This document shows positions 32,370-44,343 of a stretch of DNA of 64,000 nucleotides, piece after piece (positions within the stretch are counted from its first letter, which is position 1; each line of letters opens with the position of its first letter). Both the position numbers and the translations under genes were made by a program. This stretch comes from Vandiemenella viatica. Taxonomy: Eukaryota > Arthropoda > Insecta > Orthoptera > Morabidae. The notes under the pieces are model-generated. The model was not told the origin of the DNA. It made no database searches and saw only the letters and a program-made list of their open reading frames with translations. The stretch is taken from NCBI GenBank assembly GCA_031002005.1, contig JARYHS010009186.1, forward strand, positions 248,491,894 to 248,555,893. The letters run 5' to 3'.

Positions 32370-33315
32370 ATGGGCACAAGTGACGCTGAACGTTCTGGAC
32401 GGCCTTTGGAGGTTACGACTACAGAAATCATTGATCAAATCCATGATATGGTAATGGATGACAGAAGAGTTCAGGTGCATGATATTGCTAGTGCTGTGGG
32501 CATATTGACTGAATGGATAAATAATATTTTGCATAAACATTTGGACATGAGAAAGCTATTCGCAAGATGGGTGCCGCGATTGCTGACGCTTGACCATAAA
32601 CGGAATCGTGTGAAGTGTTGCAGCTGTTCGAGAAGAATCCGGAGTACTTTAAGCGTCATTTCATCACTGTGGATGAAACATCGATACATTACTATACTAC
32701 TGAGACCAAACAACAATGTAAACAATGGGTTACCAAGGAAGAATCTGCACCAAAACAGGCGAAAACCGTTCCTTGGCCGGAAAGGTTATGGCGATTGTCT
32801 TTTGGGATTCGCAAGGGATAATCCTCATCGACTATCTGGAAAAGGGTAATACTATTACAGGTGCATATTATTCATTGTTATTGGACCGTTTGAAAACCGA
32901 GCTGCAAGAAAAACGCCCATGATTGGCCCACAAGAAAGTCCTTTTCCATCACGACAACGCACCAGTACACGCCTCAGCAGTCGTGGTCCCAAAATTAATA
33001 GAAATAGGATTCCAACTCATTTCACATCCCCCCCTATTCTTCAGACTTGGCTCCCTCGGACTACTATTTGATCCCCAATTTGAAGAAATGGCTGGCGGGA
33101 CAAAGATTTTATTCAAATGAGGAGGTGATTGCACACACTATTGGATATTTTGCAGACATGAACAAATCCTACTATTTGGAAGGAATCAACCAACTAGAAC
33201 ATCATTGGACGAAGTGTATAAGCCTAAAAGGAGACTATGTCGACAAATAAAAAAGGTTTACCCCAAACACGTAAGTAGTTCTTATTTTTAGCACGGACTT
33301 TTCAAATGACCCTCA
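32370..33315 (+). pseudogene. Second mariner, 5'-truncated, transposase broken
   Basis: Transposase starts inside the DNA-binding region (SDAERSGRPLEVTT near 32380). It continues with LFARWVPRLLTLDHK, then ITVDETSIHYY (first catalytic Asp, near 32655), LFHHDNAPVHAS (second, near 32942) and MAPSDYYLIPN (third, near 33047), ending SLKGDYVDK and TAA at 33248-33250. Frame changes occur near 32620, 32720, 32800 and 33030, and a TGA at 32920 interrupts KRP/MAHKK. The right terminus (ggacttttcaaatgaccctc) followed by TA is present at 33315, but I found no matching left terminus. It belongs to a different mariner lineage from the 5492 copy. Confidence 0.9.
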
Positions 33316-33317
33316 TA

Positions 33318-34020
33318 TTATTCATTACCTCCTTAGGTAATTTGTTCTCATCCCTAACCTTCTTTCCCATAAATGAAGCATATGCCTGAATCCAATGGCT
33401 AAATTGTTATCATGTGCTATCTTCCCTTCTATACAATACTTCCCAATTTTCAACCAATATTTATCCTGGCTTCATTGCTAGTACATGAGCATCATTGTGC
33501 ATGAGCACAATTCTCTTTGCTTCTCTTTTATCCTGCAATAATTCCAACCCAACTCTTATTATTTCAGTAACTAAGTGTATGATTTGGTAACTTCCCAGCT
33601 GCCCTCCTTTTTACCCCTTCCAACTAAGGTATCTGATAGTTGTAATTTGGGTCCCATGTCATCCCCCAATTCTCTACCAAGGCCTGGCCACAGTTTTAAA
33701 ACCCGTCTCAGGTACTTTCTCTCATTATCTTCTCCAAAAGATGCAATACTTTGAGCTCTTGTCATAATAACCTCCTTAATGTTCCTTGATCAATTTTGCA
33801 TGCTTGTCAACTAATATATCCAGTTACTTACATTTTATTCTTTCAACTATCATTCAACTGAATAATCAAACAAAACCTTTATTTTGTTATTTATATATCT
33901 AATAAGTTCTCTCTTCCTGACATTCCATGCTTATCTGCCCAACTAGTAATCTTGTCTAGATCCACTTGCATTTGCTCACAATCCTCTCTTGGTGTAATCC
34001 TAATACTCAACTACATTACA
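33318..34020 (-). pseudogene. CR1-A LINE fragment, diverged
   Basis: Plus-strand phrases such as ttattcattacctccttagg and ttctcatccctaacct correspond to ttattcatcacttcccttag and ttccaatccctgacac of the CR1-A copy at 34296, in the same minus orientation. Coding is badly decayed. The mariner right end abuts it at 33317. Confidence 0.65.
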
Positions 34021-34290
34021 TAGAAAAATGCTTATTAGATTGCTTATGCCATTATTACTTCTTTAATAGGACTTCTTCAGTTCTTTTTGGTAATTAACAA
34101 GAAACAATTATATTACATTCTTTTAACATACGTGATAGCACCATTATGTCAGTGAAATAGTGAAGTGGATAAGCCATAAACCCAGGTGAAGGCTAAAACC
34201 AAATATAGCTATATGATACAAATGAGTTGGCAGAATGTTGTCTCTTAATAAGGGACCTGCCAGTGTATCTATTTAATATATATTTAATTT
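34021..34290. other. Short unassigned stretch
   Basis: No feature recognised between the two CR1-A copies. Confidence 0.4.
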
Positions 34291-34470
34291 AATTAAATTG
34301 CAGTGGAGCACACGCTCCACTGGCAATTTCCCTAAACACCCATCTTCAACTTTTCCTGCGCCCACATATATTTTACCCTCTGCTAATTTTAACTTTAAAT
34401 TATTTCAACGTTTTTGGTAAATTATTCATCACTTCCCTTAGTAACTTATTCCAATCCCTGACACCCTTAC

Positions 34471-36396
34471 CTAAAAAAGAGAATCTTCCCTCCCCCTTGG
34501 CCTGAAATCCAGTGCCAGCTTGTGGTCATGGTCATCTTTTCCCATCCATTCCCTACTGTTCATACCTACACCAATATCATTCCATGCCTCATCACCAGTA
34601 TAATACACCTTGTACACTCCCATGACCCTCTTCATCCTCCTCCTGTCTTGCAATGAATCCCATTCCAGCTCCTTTATCGTACATGTTACTGATTGCATTC
34701 TGCGATGATTTCCAGAAACAAATCTAGTGGCCCTTTCTTGCACCCTCTCCAAATCCTGTATTTAATATTCAAACTAACATATTCAAGCAATGGTCCAACC
34801 AAAGTTTTGTAACTGAATTCCTTTACTTCCCCCGTACATCCCCTCATCACTCTCTCCAACAAGTGCAGAACTTTGAAGCTTTTCCAACCACCTGTCCAAT
34901 ATGTCCTTCACAGTTAATTTTGTTACCAAATGTAATGCCAAGATATTTACATTTCAAGTCTTCAGTAAGAAATTCTTTCCCCACTTTATAATCATAATTA
35001 ACATTTTGTTTATTATTTGTGTATCTAATAAGCTGACTCTACTTCGCATTTATCTTCATCCCTTGTTTACCAAACCAACTAGATATCCTGTCCAGATCAC
35101 CCTGCGGCTGTTCACAGTCCTCTACAGTTCTGATCCTTTTATATAGCATTATGTCATCTGCAAACAATCTGATTTCAGATAGTAAACAATCAACACAATT
35201 ATTCACTAGAATAATGAATAATGGTACCAATACGTTGCAGCACTCCCATTTTTATTTCACTTCCTTTGATACTGCATTTCCTACCCTAACTTTCTGCTTT
35301 CTACCTTTTAAAAATTCTTCTAGCCAGAAAATCACTTTCTCATCCACACCAATAGTTTTTAACTTATTTACTACCATTTTATGGCTCACTCTGTCAAAAA
35401 TCCTTTGACAGATCTAGTGCTACACTATCAATTTGGCCTTTCTTGTCCATTTCATCTGAAATATCTTGCATATATCCTACCAACTGAGATTCGCATGTAA
35501 ATCCTTGCCTAAAGCCATGTTGCCTACTTCAAAACCACTTACGATCCTCATATATATTTCTGACGTTGTATATCAATCTTTCCATTAATTTATCTACTAC
35601 TGATTGGCCTATAATTTTCGACTCTATTTCTCACCCCTCCTTTATGTACCGGCACTACTGTCACACTTTTCCAGTCCTGTGGTATGCTGCAAGTATCTAA
35701 ACTCAATTTAAATAATATTTAAAGACAAGTTACAATGTCATATCCAGCTATCTTTAAGATATCTGTGGTAATATTATTTACGCCAGCCCCTTTATGTTTT
35801 TTCAGTTTTCTTATTTCCTTCATGATTTTCTCAGGATGAATATCAAATTTTTTACTATCGTCATTTCTAATTGTGGTGTTAAGCTCGTTCTCCGAATTAC
35901 ACCCTCCTGTTTCTGATTCATTGTCCCTAATGCTCTCACTTAAAATCTCTGCCTTTTTTTTAAATCCTCAGTAACTTCTTCTCCATCCTTATCTATAAGT
36001 GTCTCAACACCTTAAGTTCCCCTCAGTTTTCTAACATAGCCATAGAAATTTCTAGATGCATTCACCTGCACTGACCATACTCTTCATAAACCAATCTTTA
36101 ACCAGTTTCTTTGCTATTATTAAGTCCTTGTTTAGTTGTTTTAAATATTCCCTACTACACTGCTGTCTCATAACTCTGTTATGTTCTCTTACCAACCTCT
36201 TTAAGCACCTCACTTCCCTATTATAGTACAAAGGTTCTCTATTTCTCTTTATTTTCTGCATTGGAATAAATTTTTCATCCCCCTTTCTTATTATCTCCTT
36301 GAACACTTCCCACCTTGACTCTACAGTACTTGTGCCTTCCTTCCATTTGCTGAAACATTCTCTGAAATATCTCTTCAAATTTGAAATCTGTGCCAT
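34471..36396 (-). pseudogene. CR1-A ORF2: linker and reverse transcriptase
   Basis: The linker frame (36396-36052) reads KWKEGTSTVESRWEVFKEII and LYYNREVRCLKRLVREHNR, a basic helical stretch shared with the copies at 38938 and 61741. Further down are RT pieces: NNCVDCLLSEIRLFADDIML near 35160 with an intact FADD, then the C-terminal ERVQERATRFVSGNHR and KGKDDHDHKLALDF. At least five frame changes or stops separate them. Confidence 0.85.
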
Positions 36397-37042
36397 TTTA
36401 TAATTGCACCTATTTCCCCCTACAATTTTGGTTGCTGGTTCACCGAATCATCTAATATCCATCAGAACTGCTTCATGATCACTTATTCCTTCAGTTACTT
36501 GACATCTTACAAAGTTATCACCTTACAATGCTATCATCTGGCTATATCCAAAATATTTTGTCCCCTAGTGTTTTGCTCTACCACTTGTATAAATCCTCCT
36601 TCCCTTATTAAGCTATTTGAAAATCTCTGTTCCCTTGTGTTACTAATCTTATTTCCTACCTAGTTTACATGTGATAAATTTAAATCCCTACCAATAATGA
36701 CCATTCTATTCTCATCTCTGAAATCTGAGTATGAATTTAATTTCTCCCAATGAGCCTCATCTTCATTTGTCACTTTTTTTTTTCTTTTTGATCACCCCAG
36801 AAATTTACCCCACATAACTCATGGTCTTGATCTACAAACACCAGTGAACTGTGGTAGTTTTTGCTTGCTAGTATGAAAACTCCTCCACCAATTGCTCCTC
36901 TATCTCTGCGGTACACTCTTTAACTTTCAGGAAAAACCTCACATTATTACTTGTGGTTCGTGTATCTCTATTAAGTTTGTAAATTCAATTACTTTGTTCA
37001 TTATACTTCTACAGTTCACCAATAACACCTTTGCTACTGGCT

Positions 37043-38245
37043 TTATATTTTAAGCACTAACCTACTCTTTCCCAGTTTTGTTCCCGTTTCATTTATTTTT
37101 TCAGCAACTACATCTATTTCTTTAACAGCTGTGATGTTGCTCATCATGGATCTAAAATCAGTATCACTTTGATGATCTATTTCCATCTCTTCACCAGCAG
37201 CCCCTAACCTAAAAAAAGGCACAGTCCTCACCCCATCATCACTGGAAATGGGCTCCCTTACGGCTTTGGCTAACAACTCAGCAAGTCCCCCCTTGACCCT
37301 CCTATTTAGGTTTAGGCCATGCCTAGTGAAACCCCACCTACCAATGGAGTATACAGGCACAACCCCCAACACAGAACTAATGCCTTTCCCAAGTAGCATT
37401 TCTGTTTTCACATTTACCCGACTCACAGCATAGTTCAATGGTGGCCGGTCATGGCGACTTAGGACCTGCATGAGTTTCACCCTGGTATGCTGTTCCTCCT
37501 TCACCACCTTCCTCAGGTCATTCTCTATACCATAACTCACGTTTCTATCAATACTATTCCCCGCACCTCCAACTATCACTACCTCATGGTCCTTAGTGAA
37601 ACTCCTACAAAGTGAACCTATATCCTCTATTACCTCACCTAATATTGCACTAGGTTTGAAAAAACTCATGACCTTGTAACCTGTACCTAACTGATCCTGC
37701 AGAAGAGGGCCTATACCTCTCCCATGGCTACTACCCAGCAGCAGAACCCTTTATTTTTTCCTATTCTTGCCTTGCACGCCCTTATTCCTAAAGGCCTGCT
37801 GGATCTTACCTACTCCTACATCTACATGAGGCTCTTCTCCTCCTGACTCTGGCAACAGGTCAAACCTATTTTTCCCCACAATTTCTGAAGTATCTGGCTT
37901 CTTCATCCTATTAACCATATTTCTCCTACAACCTGTTACCAGCTCCCATCCATCCTTCTCAACTCCCTCCAACCCACTATCTCTACTTTCTGCCTCTATA
38001 GCATGAGGTTCCAGAAGCTCAGCCCCCACAGGCTGTCCCTCCACAGGCTGTGCCTCCACAGGCTGGGCCTCCACAGGTTTACCCTCCACAGGCTGAGCCC
38101 CCATAGGCTGAACCCCCACATGCGGAGCCACCACAGGCCATACCATCACAGGCTGAGCCCCCACAGGACGAGCCTCAAGAATCCTGATGCTTTCACGCAA
38201 CTCCCTGATCAAAACAAAGTCAACAAAACCATGCGAGAGCCTCAT
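37043..38245 (-). pseudogene. CR1-A ORF1 with repeat linker and SGNH-esterase-like domain
   Basis: The first frame (38245-37751, 164 codons) has a low-complexity linker made of GAQPVEGKPVEAQPVE-type five-residue repeats. It then has WELVTGCRRNMVNR and IVGKNRFDLLPESGGEEPH. The second frame (37669-37043) encodes an esterase-like fold: EVVIVGGAGNSIDRN holds the usual GG.N block, and WGFTRHGLNLNRRVKG the C-terminal HxLN block. PHD and esterase domains are described for ORF1 of CR1-like LINEs; the esterase is thought to help membrane or particle association, but its role is unsettled. A remnant of the cysteine-rich finger lies at about 38360-38250. Confidence 0.82.
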
Positions 38246-38390
38246 TTATTTCCCATGTTTCCTCTTCCCTACATGCCCAAAGAAACCACTTCCTACATCA
38301 ACTACAACCCAATCCTTTCGCAACATACCTGCGACAGGCCGCACACTTTCCAGTCATGATTTTTCCGAAATGCTTCAAGCACCTTCTAAA

Positions 38391-38760
38391 AAAAAAACCT
38401 ACATTTATTTCATAATGTAGTTTGATCAAGTTTATACTATATTTTTAATTTTTTTATTAAATATGATAAGAGCTTTACTCCTCAATCAATTTATTGTAAT
38501 TATTAGGTAGATAAAAATACTCAATTCAATCCTATGATACAGGAATGTTATGATAAGATCAAAAAGAATTATATTTAAGTCCATACTGGAGAATAGCCAT
38601 ATATGTATTAGATACTGGGACAATTAATAAAAAAACATAATATGAAGTTAAAAGCATTAGAAATGGAGAATATTAACTAGAATTTCAAGGTAAGAAAAAG
38701 TAAGGAATATTGAAATAATAAGACCAAGCTAAAGAAGAAAAAGATTAGACTGGAATGGGC
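38391..38760. other. Unassigned stretch between head-to-head CR1-A copies
   Basis: AT-rich sequence with an A-run at 38387-38396. No gene seen. Confidence 0.4.
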
Positions 38761-38937
38761 ATGCAAGATTCAGTAAACCAGTGGCAAAATTAGAAGGGAA
38801 AACAGGTATAATTATAAAAAGACACAGACTTAAGAAATGAAGAGCTATTTCATGGAAATGTTCAGCAAATAGAAGGATGGCACAAGTGGAGGTGAAATAG
38901 GAAGAAGTTAAGGAGATAATAAAAAAAGGATGAGGAA

Positions 38938-41900
38938 ATGTTTATTCCAAATCAGAAAATAAAGAAAAGTACAGAATCTACATATTGCAATAGGGAAGTG
39001 AAAAGGTTAAAAAGACTAGTGAGACTGGAACACAACAGAGTTAAGGGACAGGAAGGCAGTAGTGAATACTTAAAACAACTAAACAAGCAATTAATAAGAG
39101 CAAATAGAGAAGCAGAGGATGAGTTTATAAAGAATATTATTGGTGCAGGAGGAACACTGAACGATGCATCTAGAAATTTCTATGGCTATATTAGAAAACT
39201 GAGGAGAAGGGAAGGCATTCAGACTATTGTAGATAAGAATCGAGTTGAAGTCACTGAGGATATTAAAAATGACAGAGATGATGAGTGACTGGTTTATTGA
39301 GGCAACTGTGGACTATCATCCTGTGAAGGGAGGGAATGAATCAGAGGAGAGTCTACCTAAAAGTATAAATGAGGAAACAATAAAATTTGAAATAGATTCT
39401 CAGTAAATTATGAAGGAACTTAGAAAGCTTAAAAAAACGTAAAGGGGCTGGTATAAATAATATTACTACAGATTTATTAAAGATTGTTGGATATGATATT
39501 GTGCCTTACCTTAATTTTTTTTTAAATGAGTGTGGAGTCTTGCTGCTTACCAAAGGAGTGGAAAAGGCTAATAGTGGCACCAATTGTTATATATCTATTA
39601 TCTTATCTAAACTGTTCAGCAGGAGGGCTATTACATATAATGCATAGAGCAAATAACATTTATAATCATTTTCAATAGTAAAGCACTTTTCATGTCAGAA
39701 CATAACCTTATTATAGGTTCATTACCCTGCTAAAACCATTTAGAAGGGGGAAAATCTCTTATAGCTGTATAGTAAAGAACTTTTATAAACCATTTTGTTA
39801 ACAAGAAAGCATTTTTTAAATCAATTCTAAACCATTTTCATAAAAGACATAAGACTCAAATTAGGTTGTTTTTCAGTCATAATGAATTTTGCTTCATTCA
39901 TTTGCACTAAGAAAGCAGAGAATGACGATCATTTTGTATGCCTTTAAAATTTATTTAAGGAGATATTGAAAAAATAATGAATTTGAACTTTTTATATAAA
40001 AGAGCTAGGAAGATAAAAGAAGGCTTAAATGAGAGAGCAAAATTTAGTTAATAACAATAAAATAACAGTTCAAAGTTAACTTAAATTTAAAGCAAGAAAA
40101 ACGAAGTTCTAGTGTGGACATGTGATGGCATCACCATGTATGACTTTTAGGAATTAATAACTCTTAAAAGAGTATAATTACGAGAAAATTTGTCATGACT
40201 TAAAAGATTGGGAATAAATTAAATTATGACATATCAAAATTCTAGGAAAATCTGAGTAAAAGTAGTGTAACACACGAATGGGGGATTTTGGTAATTCACC
40301 AAAGAATAATGTTTCCCCGCAGGAAAATACCATTGTTCTATGACAAATCTGCAAAAGATTAGCCAAGGCTATAAAAAGCCAACCACAGCTCCCTTGGGGA
40401 ACAGTTTTTCAAGCAGGCAGTCAAGGAGTGATGGGCAGTGAACTATGAGGCTAGAGACTTTGAAGATTTTTAGTAGTGGTGAAACGGTGAACTTAGAAAA
40501 TTTCAAGTTATTATAAAATTTATATTAATGATAAAGACAGTGGACTCTGATGTTATTCCAGGATGCCTTAGGATGATCTTTCAAATTTTGGGGTAATTTT
40601 CTAAAAGATTTCCATCAGTGTGTTTGTGTGACGGCAACCTGCAATCTAATTGAAGGAGGCGATAGTATCAATGCCTTATCTTCTGGTATCAAGAATATAA
40701 ACTTTTTCTACGCTAGAACTGTTTTATTCCATAACCCTTTAACTGTTGGGGGTATTAACAATGGTTTTGCAGTAAACTAACAAACTCATGCAAGCATCTT
40801 TTGAAGGTACCAACACGATTAAGTTTGGTAGTAATGTTTCAATCCCCATTAAGCATTTATATACGACACGGTTCATAAAGGAGGGGGTTACAAATAGGGT
40901 TGAAAATTACAGGCCAATTAGTTTGACATCAGTGATAGGCAAAATGATGGAGAGATTCATTTGCAAATATACAAGACATGTATGTGAAAAGAAACTGGTT
41001 TGGAGATCGACAACATGGCATTAGGCAAGGATACTCATGTAAATCTCAGATTATGGGCTACATGCAAGATATTTCAAATGAATTGGAATTTTCTGCTTTG
41101 ACACTAGATCTTTCTAAGGCATTTGACAGAGTGTGCCATAAAATGGTTTTAAATAAACTGAAATTTATTGGATCAGATGAAAAGGTTCCTTGCTGGGTAG
41201 AGGACTTGTTAATAGGCAGAAATCAAAATGTTAGAGTAGGAAATACATTATCAAAAAAGGTGGAATTAAATATGGGAGTGCCACTGGGTAATGTATTGGA
41301 ATTGTAGCTGTTCATTATTCTAATGAATGAATGTGTTGATGGGTTATGATCAGAATTTAGGTTTTTTGCAGATGATATAATTGTTTACAATAGAATCAAA
41401 ACAGGTGAAAATTGTGAACATCTGCAGAATGTCGTGGAAAGAATAGCTAAATGGGTAAGTCAGCAGGGAATAAAGATAAATGCCAAGAAGAGGTGGCTTA
41501 TTAGGTACACAGATAAAAAACTAAAAGTTATGTTTTTAGGGTGGACTCAGAATTGCTTGTTGAAGACTTGAAGTGTAGATATCTTGGCATAAAATTTTAT
41601 AACAAATTCAATTGGAGAAGTAAATTGGGGAGGTGGTAGGAAAAGGTTACAAAATCCTTCATTTGCTGGAGAGGATGATGAGAGAATGTACCAGAGAAGT
41701 TAAGGAATATGGTTACAAAACTTTGGTGAGACTACTGGCTGCATATGGTGGTGTAGTTTGGGACCCACTTTTTGATTATCAAATACAAGAGTTGGAGAGT
41801 GTGCAAAGAAGAGCAGCTCAAGTTATTTGTGCAAATTATCACCTGACCCAGTCCATAACAGATATGATAAAGGAGCTGGATTGGGAGTCACTGGATGAAA

Positions 41901-42004
41901 GGAGGAGGGTGAAGAGAGTGCTGGGAATGTACAGGGCATATGTTGGTGATAGGGCTTGGAGTGATGTTGCTCAAAGAATTAAGGATAGTGCATGGAAGGG
42001 GTAA
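38938..42004 (+). pseudogene. CR1-A ORF2 pieces (linker and RT), broken and interrupted
   Basis: The first frame (38938-39288) is the basic linker (STYCNREVKRLKRLVRLEHN, then FYGYIRKLRRREG). After the insertion come RT pieces: ENYRPISLTSVIGKMMERF near 40900, LDLSKAFDRVCHKMVLNK near 41105 and the catalytic FFADDIIVYN near 41360, in a different frame after a TAG at 41305 and a TGA at 41346. The tail LERMMRECTREVKEYGYKT and LESVQRRAAQVICANYH ends at a TAA near 42002. Catalytic residues survive but frames do not. Confidence 0.87.
39588..40867 (+). mobile_element. Insertion in CR1-A, solo-LTR-like
   Basis: This 1.28-kb segment is absent from the homologous site in other CR1-A copies, so it is an insertion. 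It has no coding frame. A TATA box (tataaaaa, 40370-40377) lies about 780 bases in, and the segment near 40756 ends in attaaca. That layout resembles the LTR-X repeats (about 1.2 kb, TATA near 780), though I see no clear sequence identity to them. Exact ends and target duplication are unresolved. Confidence 0.45.
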
Positions 42005-42125
42005 GGTGACCATAACTACAAGCTGGTGCATGATTTCATGTGTAAGGAATTGGTAAAATTTTCTTTTGTTGATAAGGGTGTCAGGGATTGGTACAAATTA
42101 CCAAGTGATGAATAAGTTACCAAAA

Positions 42126-42387
42126 CCATTTGTTTCTGTATGAATATGAGTGGATATTGTTTGAGTGTGGTTAACTTGGTAGGTGTGTTTTGTTAATAAT
42201 TTTTTTACCGCCATGTTCCCACCAGATTCGACCAGAAAGGGGGTGTCAATGTTTGAACGCTATGCACTCGATTCCTTTATTTTTAAGTAGTACTAGAAAA
42301 TTCATGTGGACAGGACAACTATGGGATGAGTTTTCTAAATACATATTCTAATCTACAGTCTGTTAGGCCACAATGTTCATGGGGGCT
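42126..42387. other. Unassigned, possibly retroelement leader
   Basis: If the outer LTR-X copy (42388-45184, minus) was a 5' LTR, this would be the start of its leader. The first bases read attgtggcctaac on minus, loosely like the attgtggcgacc after LTR-X copy 1. No gene seen. Confidence 0.35.
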
Positions 42388-42717
42388 TGTAACACTTGGC
42401 CTAAACTATGAACAATTAAGTTCATGACCATGTGTAGCCTTCTGGTACCTTAATATTTAATAAATCAGTTGCCACGAGCTTGTATTATAACCACAAACAT
42501 GAAGGGTATAATTAAATAAGTTCTCATGACACAATGCTTGTATTCTTCACTAAGTTCACTCATACAATATTGGTACCAGAATTGTGGATAAGATATTAGA
42601 CAATAGTTCCTTTGAAGATCGACAGGCTCAGCACATTCATACAAGAAGACAAACTCATTAAGTCTCCATAACATTAGTGTGAAATGGTCATGACATGTTA
42701 TGATGTGCCATAGCCAC

Positions 42718-43082
42718 CAGGCCCACCGCTAGCAGTTAGAGTGCCCGCATGCAATCTCGATTATGCCGCCCCTTGTCTAACTACAGCCAGTGGTGGATAT
42801 AGGAAATTTCCGAACCGGGTCAAAAAACTGAGTGATTGCCACCCCTTCGAACATTATTTGATGCCCCCATTGTTACCATCCTGAGTGTCGCCGACCGCCC
42901 GAAGCAGCTGTTGAGCTAAAAAAAAGGTCCCCTGCTACATAATACACTGCAAATTTTGTCGTGGCGACAATGGAGTGCCAACTATCGCGGGGCGGCAACT
43001 GTCGATCACTCGTTTTGCCGCCCTCCTTGATGTGCCGCCCGTGTGCGGTGCACGCCTTGCATGCTCGCTTATGGTGGGCCTG
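42718..43082 (+). mobile_element. hAT-type MITE, 365 bp, exact 8-base duplication
   Basis: The element begins caggcccacc and ends ggtgggcctg, a perfect 10-base inverted repeat starting with CAG as in hAT elements. It is flanked on both sides by atagccac (42710-42717 and 43083-43090). The paralogous LTR copy has the uninterrupted site, near 43465-43490 (tttgcctaaaccactaccgc). It is GC-richer than its surroundings, with no coding capacity. Confidence 0.92.
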
Positions 43083-43138
43083 ATAGCCACTACCGCATGA
43101 AGCAGTTTGCCAGGCCACTAGGCTGCACGGGGGGGTTA

Positions 43139-44343
43139 CGCAACACTTTCACTTGAACTATGAACAATTAAGTTCATGACCATGTGTAGCCTTCTGGTAC
43201 CTTAATATTAAATAGATTGGCCACCATGCATTCGTATTAAACCCCAAATGTGAAGGGTAATTGAAATAAAGTCATTTGACTCAGTTTGAGAGTAACACAA
43301 TACTTATATTCTTGCAAAAGTTCACTCATACATTGTTGGTACCAGATACCTGAATAAAGCATCAAACAACAGTTTCTTTGAAGATTGCAGATTAGATACA
43401 ATTCTACGAGAAGACAAAAACTCACAAAGTCCCCCCTAACATTAGTGAGTATTACGGCATGTTAGAATTTGCCTAAACCACTACCGCATGAAACAATTTG
43501 CTCCGCTAACTAGTGCGGAGTTGTGCGATCACTTTCCAGCGAAAGAATGAGACAATCTGTGCTTGCTGCAAGGTCTTTTATAGACTTCTCAAAGCCTATG
43601 ACATCAGCAACTTTTTCTTTAATTAATATCTCCAAAAGTATTAAATAGTTCAACTTGAAATTTTTACAGGGACTTTCTATTACCATGTTCTATCTGTTAT
43701 AATTTAATTCAACATTCAAAAGGGTTTCTATAATTTTAAAGTCATCACATGACCAACTTGGCGGAATTTTTACGCACTGAAGCAACAATCTATCTTTAAA
43801 GACTTAATTATTCTCATGAATGCTTAAACTTTTTACCAAAACCATTATATATTCATGATCGTCTCAAGTTGGGCTATCTACGGATATAAATTTCAAATTA
43901 ATATTCCTTTTAGTTAAAAAGTTCATTTTTTTCTCTTAATTAAAACTGCTAATTAAACTTTGCCAAATTATTTAATTTTACTACCAAAATATCGGGAACA
44001 AAGCTGACTATAGCTAGTGATAAAAGTTCAGCTGTAGCTTAATTCGATTCAAAGATATTTCAAATCTTAGATTTTTACTTTTCTGATCGCGCGTTTCAAA
44101 ACGTGAAAAAACTGGAATATCTCTTAAAATTAACGTTTCCCGATATAATAAATACACTTTAAAATGATTTTTATGGTGAATCCTCACTGTGGGAAAGATT
44201 ACACGAAAACTCCTTCAAGTTGACAATTACACTTCTCGAAATTTTAAGTCCAACATAAGCAACTTTACAATCGATCTATAGAATATTTTACTACTGGGGG
44301 TAGCTAGTGGGAGTGCTTTTGGTGAACTAAAAGGTACTTTACA
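43139..44343 (-). repeat. LTR-X inner copy
   Basis: On minus it begins tgtaaagtaccttttagttc at 44343, carries a TATA box at 43582-43576 after gctgatgtca, and ends near gtgttgcg at 43139. Across 1.2 kb it aligns with the outer copy and, inverted, with 11660-12814. The right border is clear; the left is approximate. No convincing target duplication was found. Confidence 0.65.

Larger units (their letters stand above)
34296..38390 (-). mobile_element. CR1-A LINE, near full-length copy
   Basis: This is the longest uninterrupted CR1-A copy in the window. In minus orientation ORF1 (38390-37043) precedes a decayed endonuclease region (about 37030-36400). Then come the ORF2 linker (36396-36052), the reverse transcriptase (about 36000-34800) and the 3' end at 34296 with ccagtggagcgtgtgctcca. 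It shows the family organisation: ORF1 with PHD-like and esterase-like parts, then ORF2 with apurinic endonuclease and RT. Many stops and frameshifts make it inactive. Confidence 0.88.
38765..42125 (+). mobile_element. CR1-A LINE, plus copy split by an insertion at 39588-40867
   Basis: The copy begins in the endonuclease-to-linker region (agtaaaccagtggcaaaatt near 38775) and breaks off near 39587, after tggaaaaggctaatagtggc. It resumes near 40868 with ggttcataaaggaggg. In the unbroken copy at 63340 these two segments are contiguous. It ends near 42120 with caagtgatgaataagttacc. Orientation is opposite to the 34296-38390 copy. Confidence 0.85.

Noticed and set aside
37248..38420. Plus-strand frames with leucine/histidine-rich or proline-rich products over CR1-A ORF1
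   Set aside because: They are antisense shadows of the minus-strand ORF1 and its coding minisatellite.
42388..43480. Simple tandem duplication of 750 bases
   Set aside because: The repeat length and order are better explained by one LTR nested in another plus a MITE, though final proof needs an alignment.
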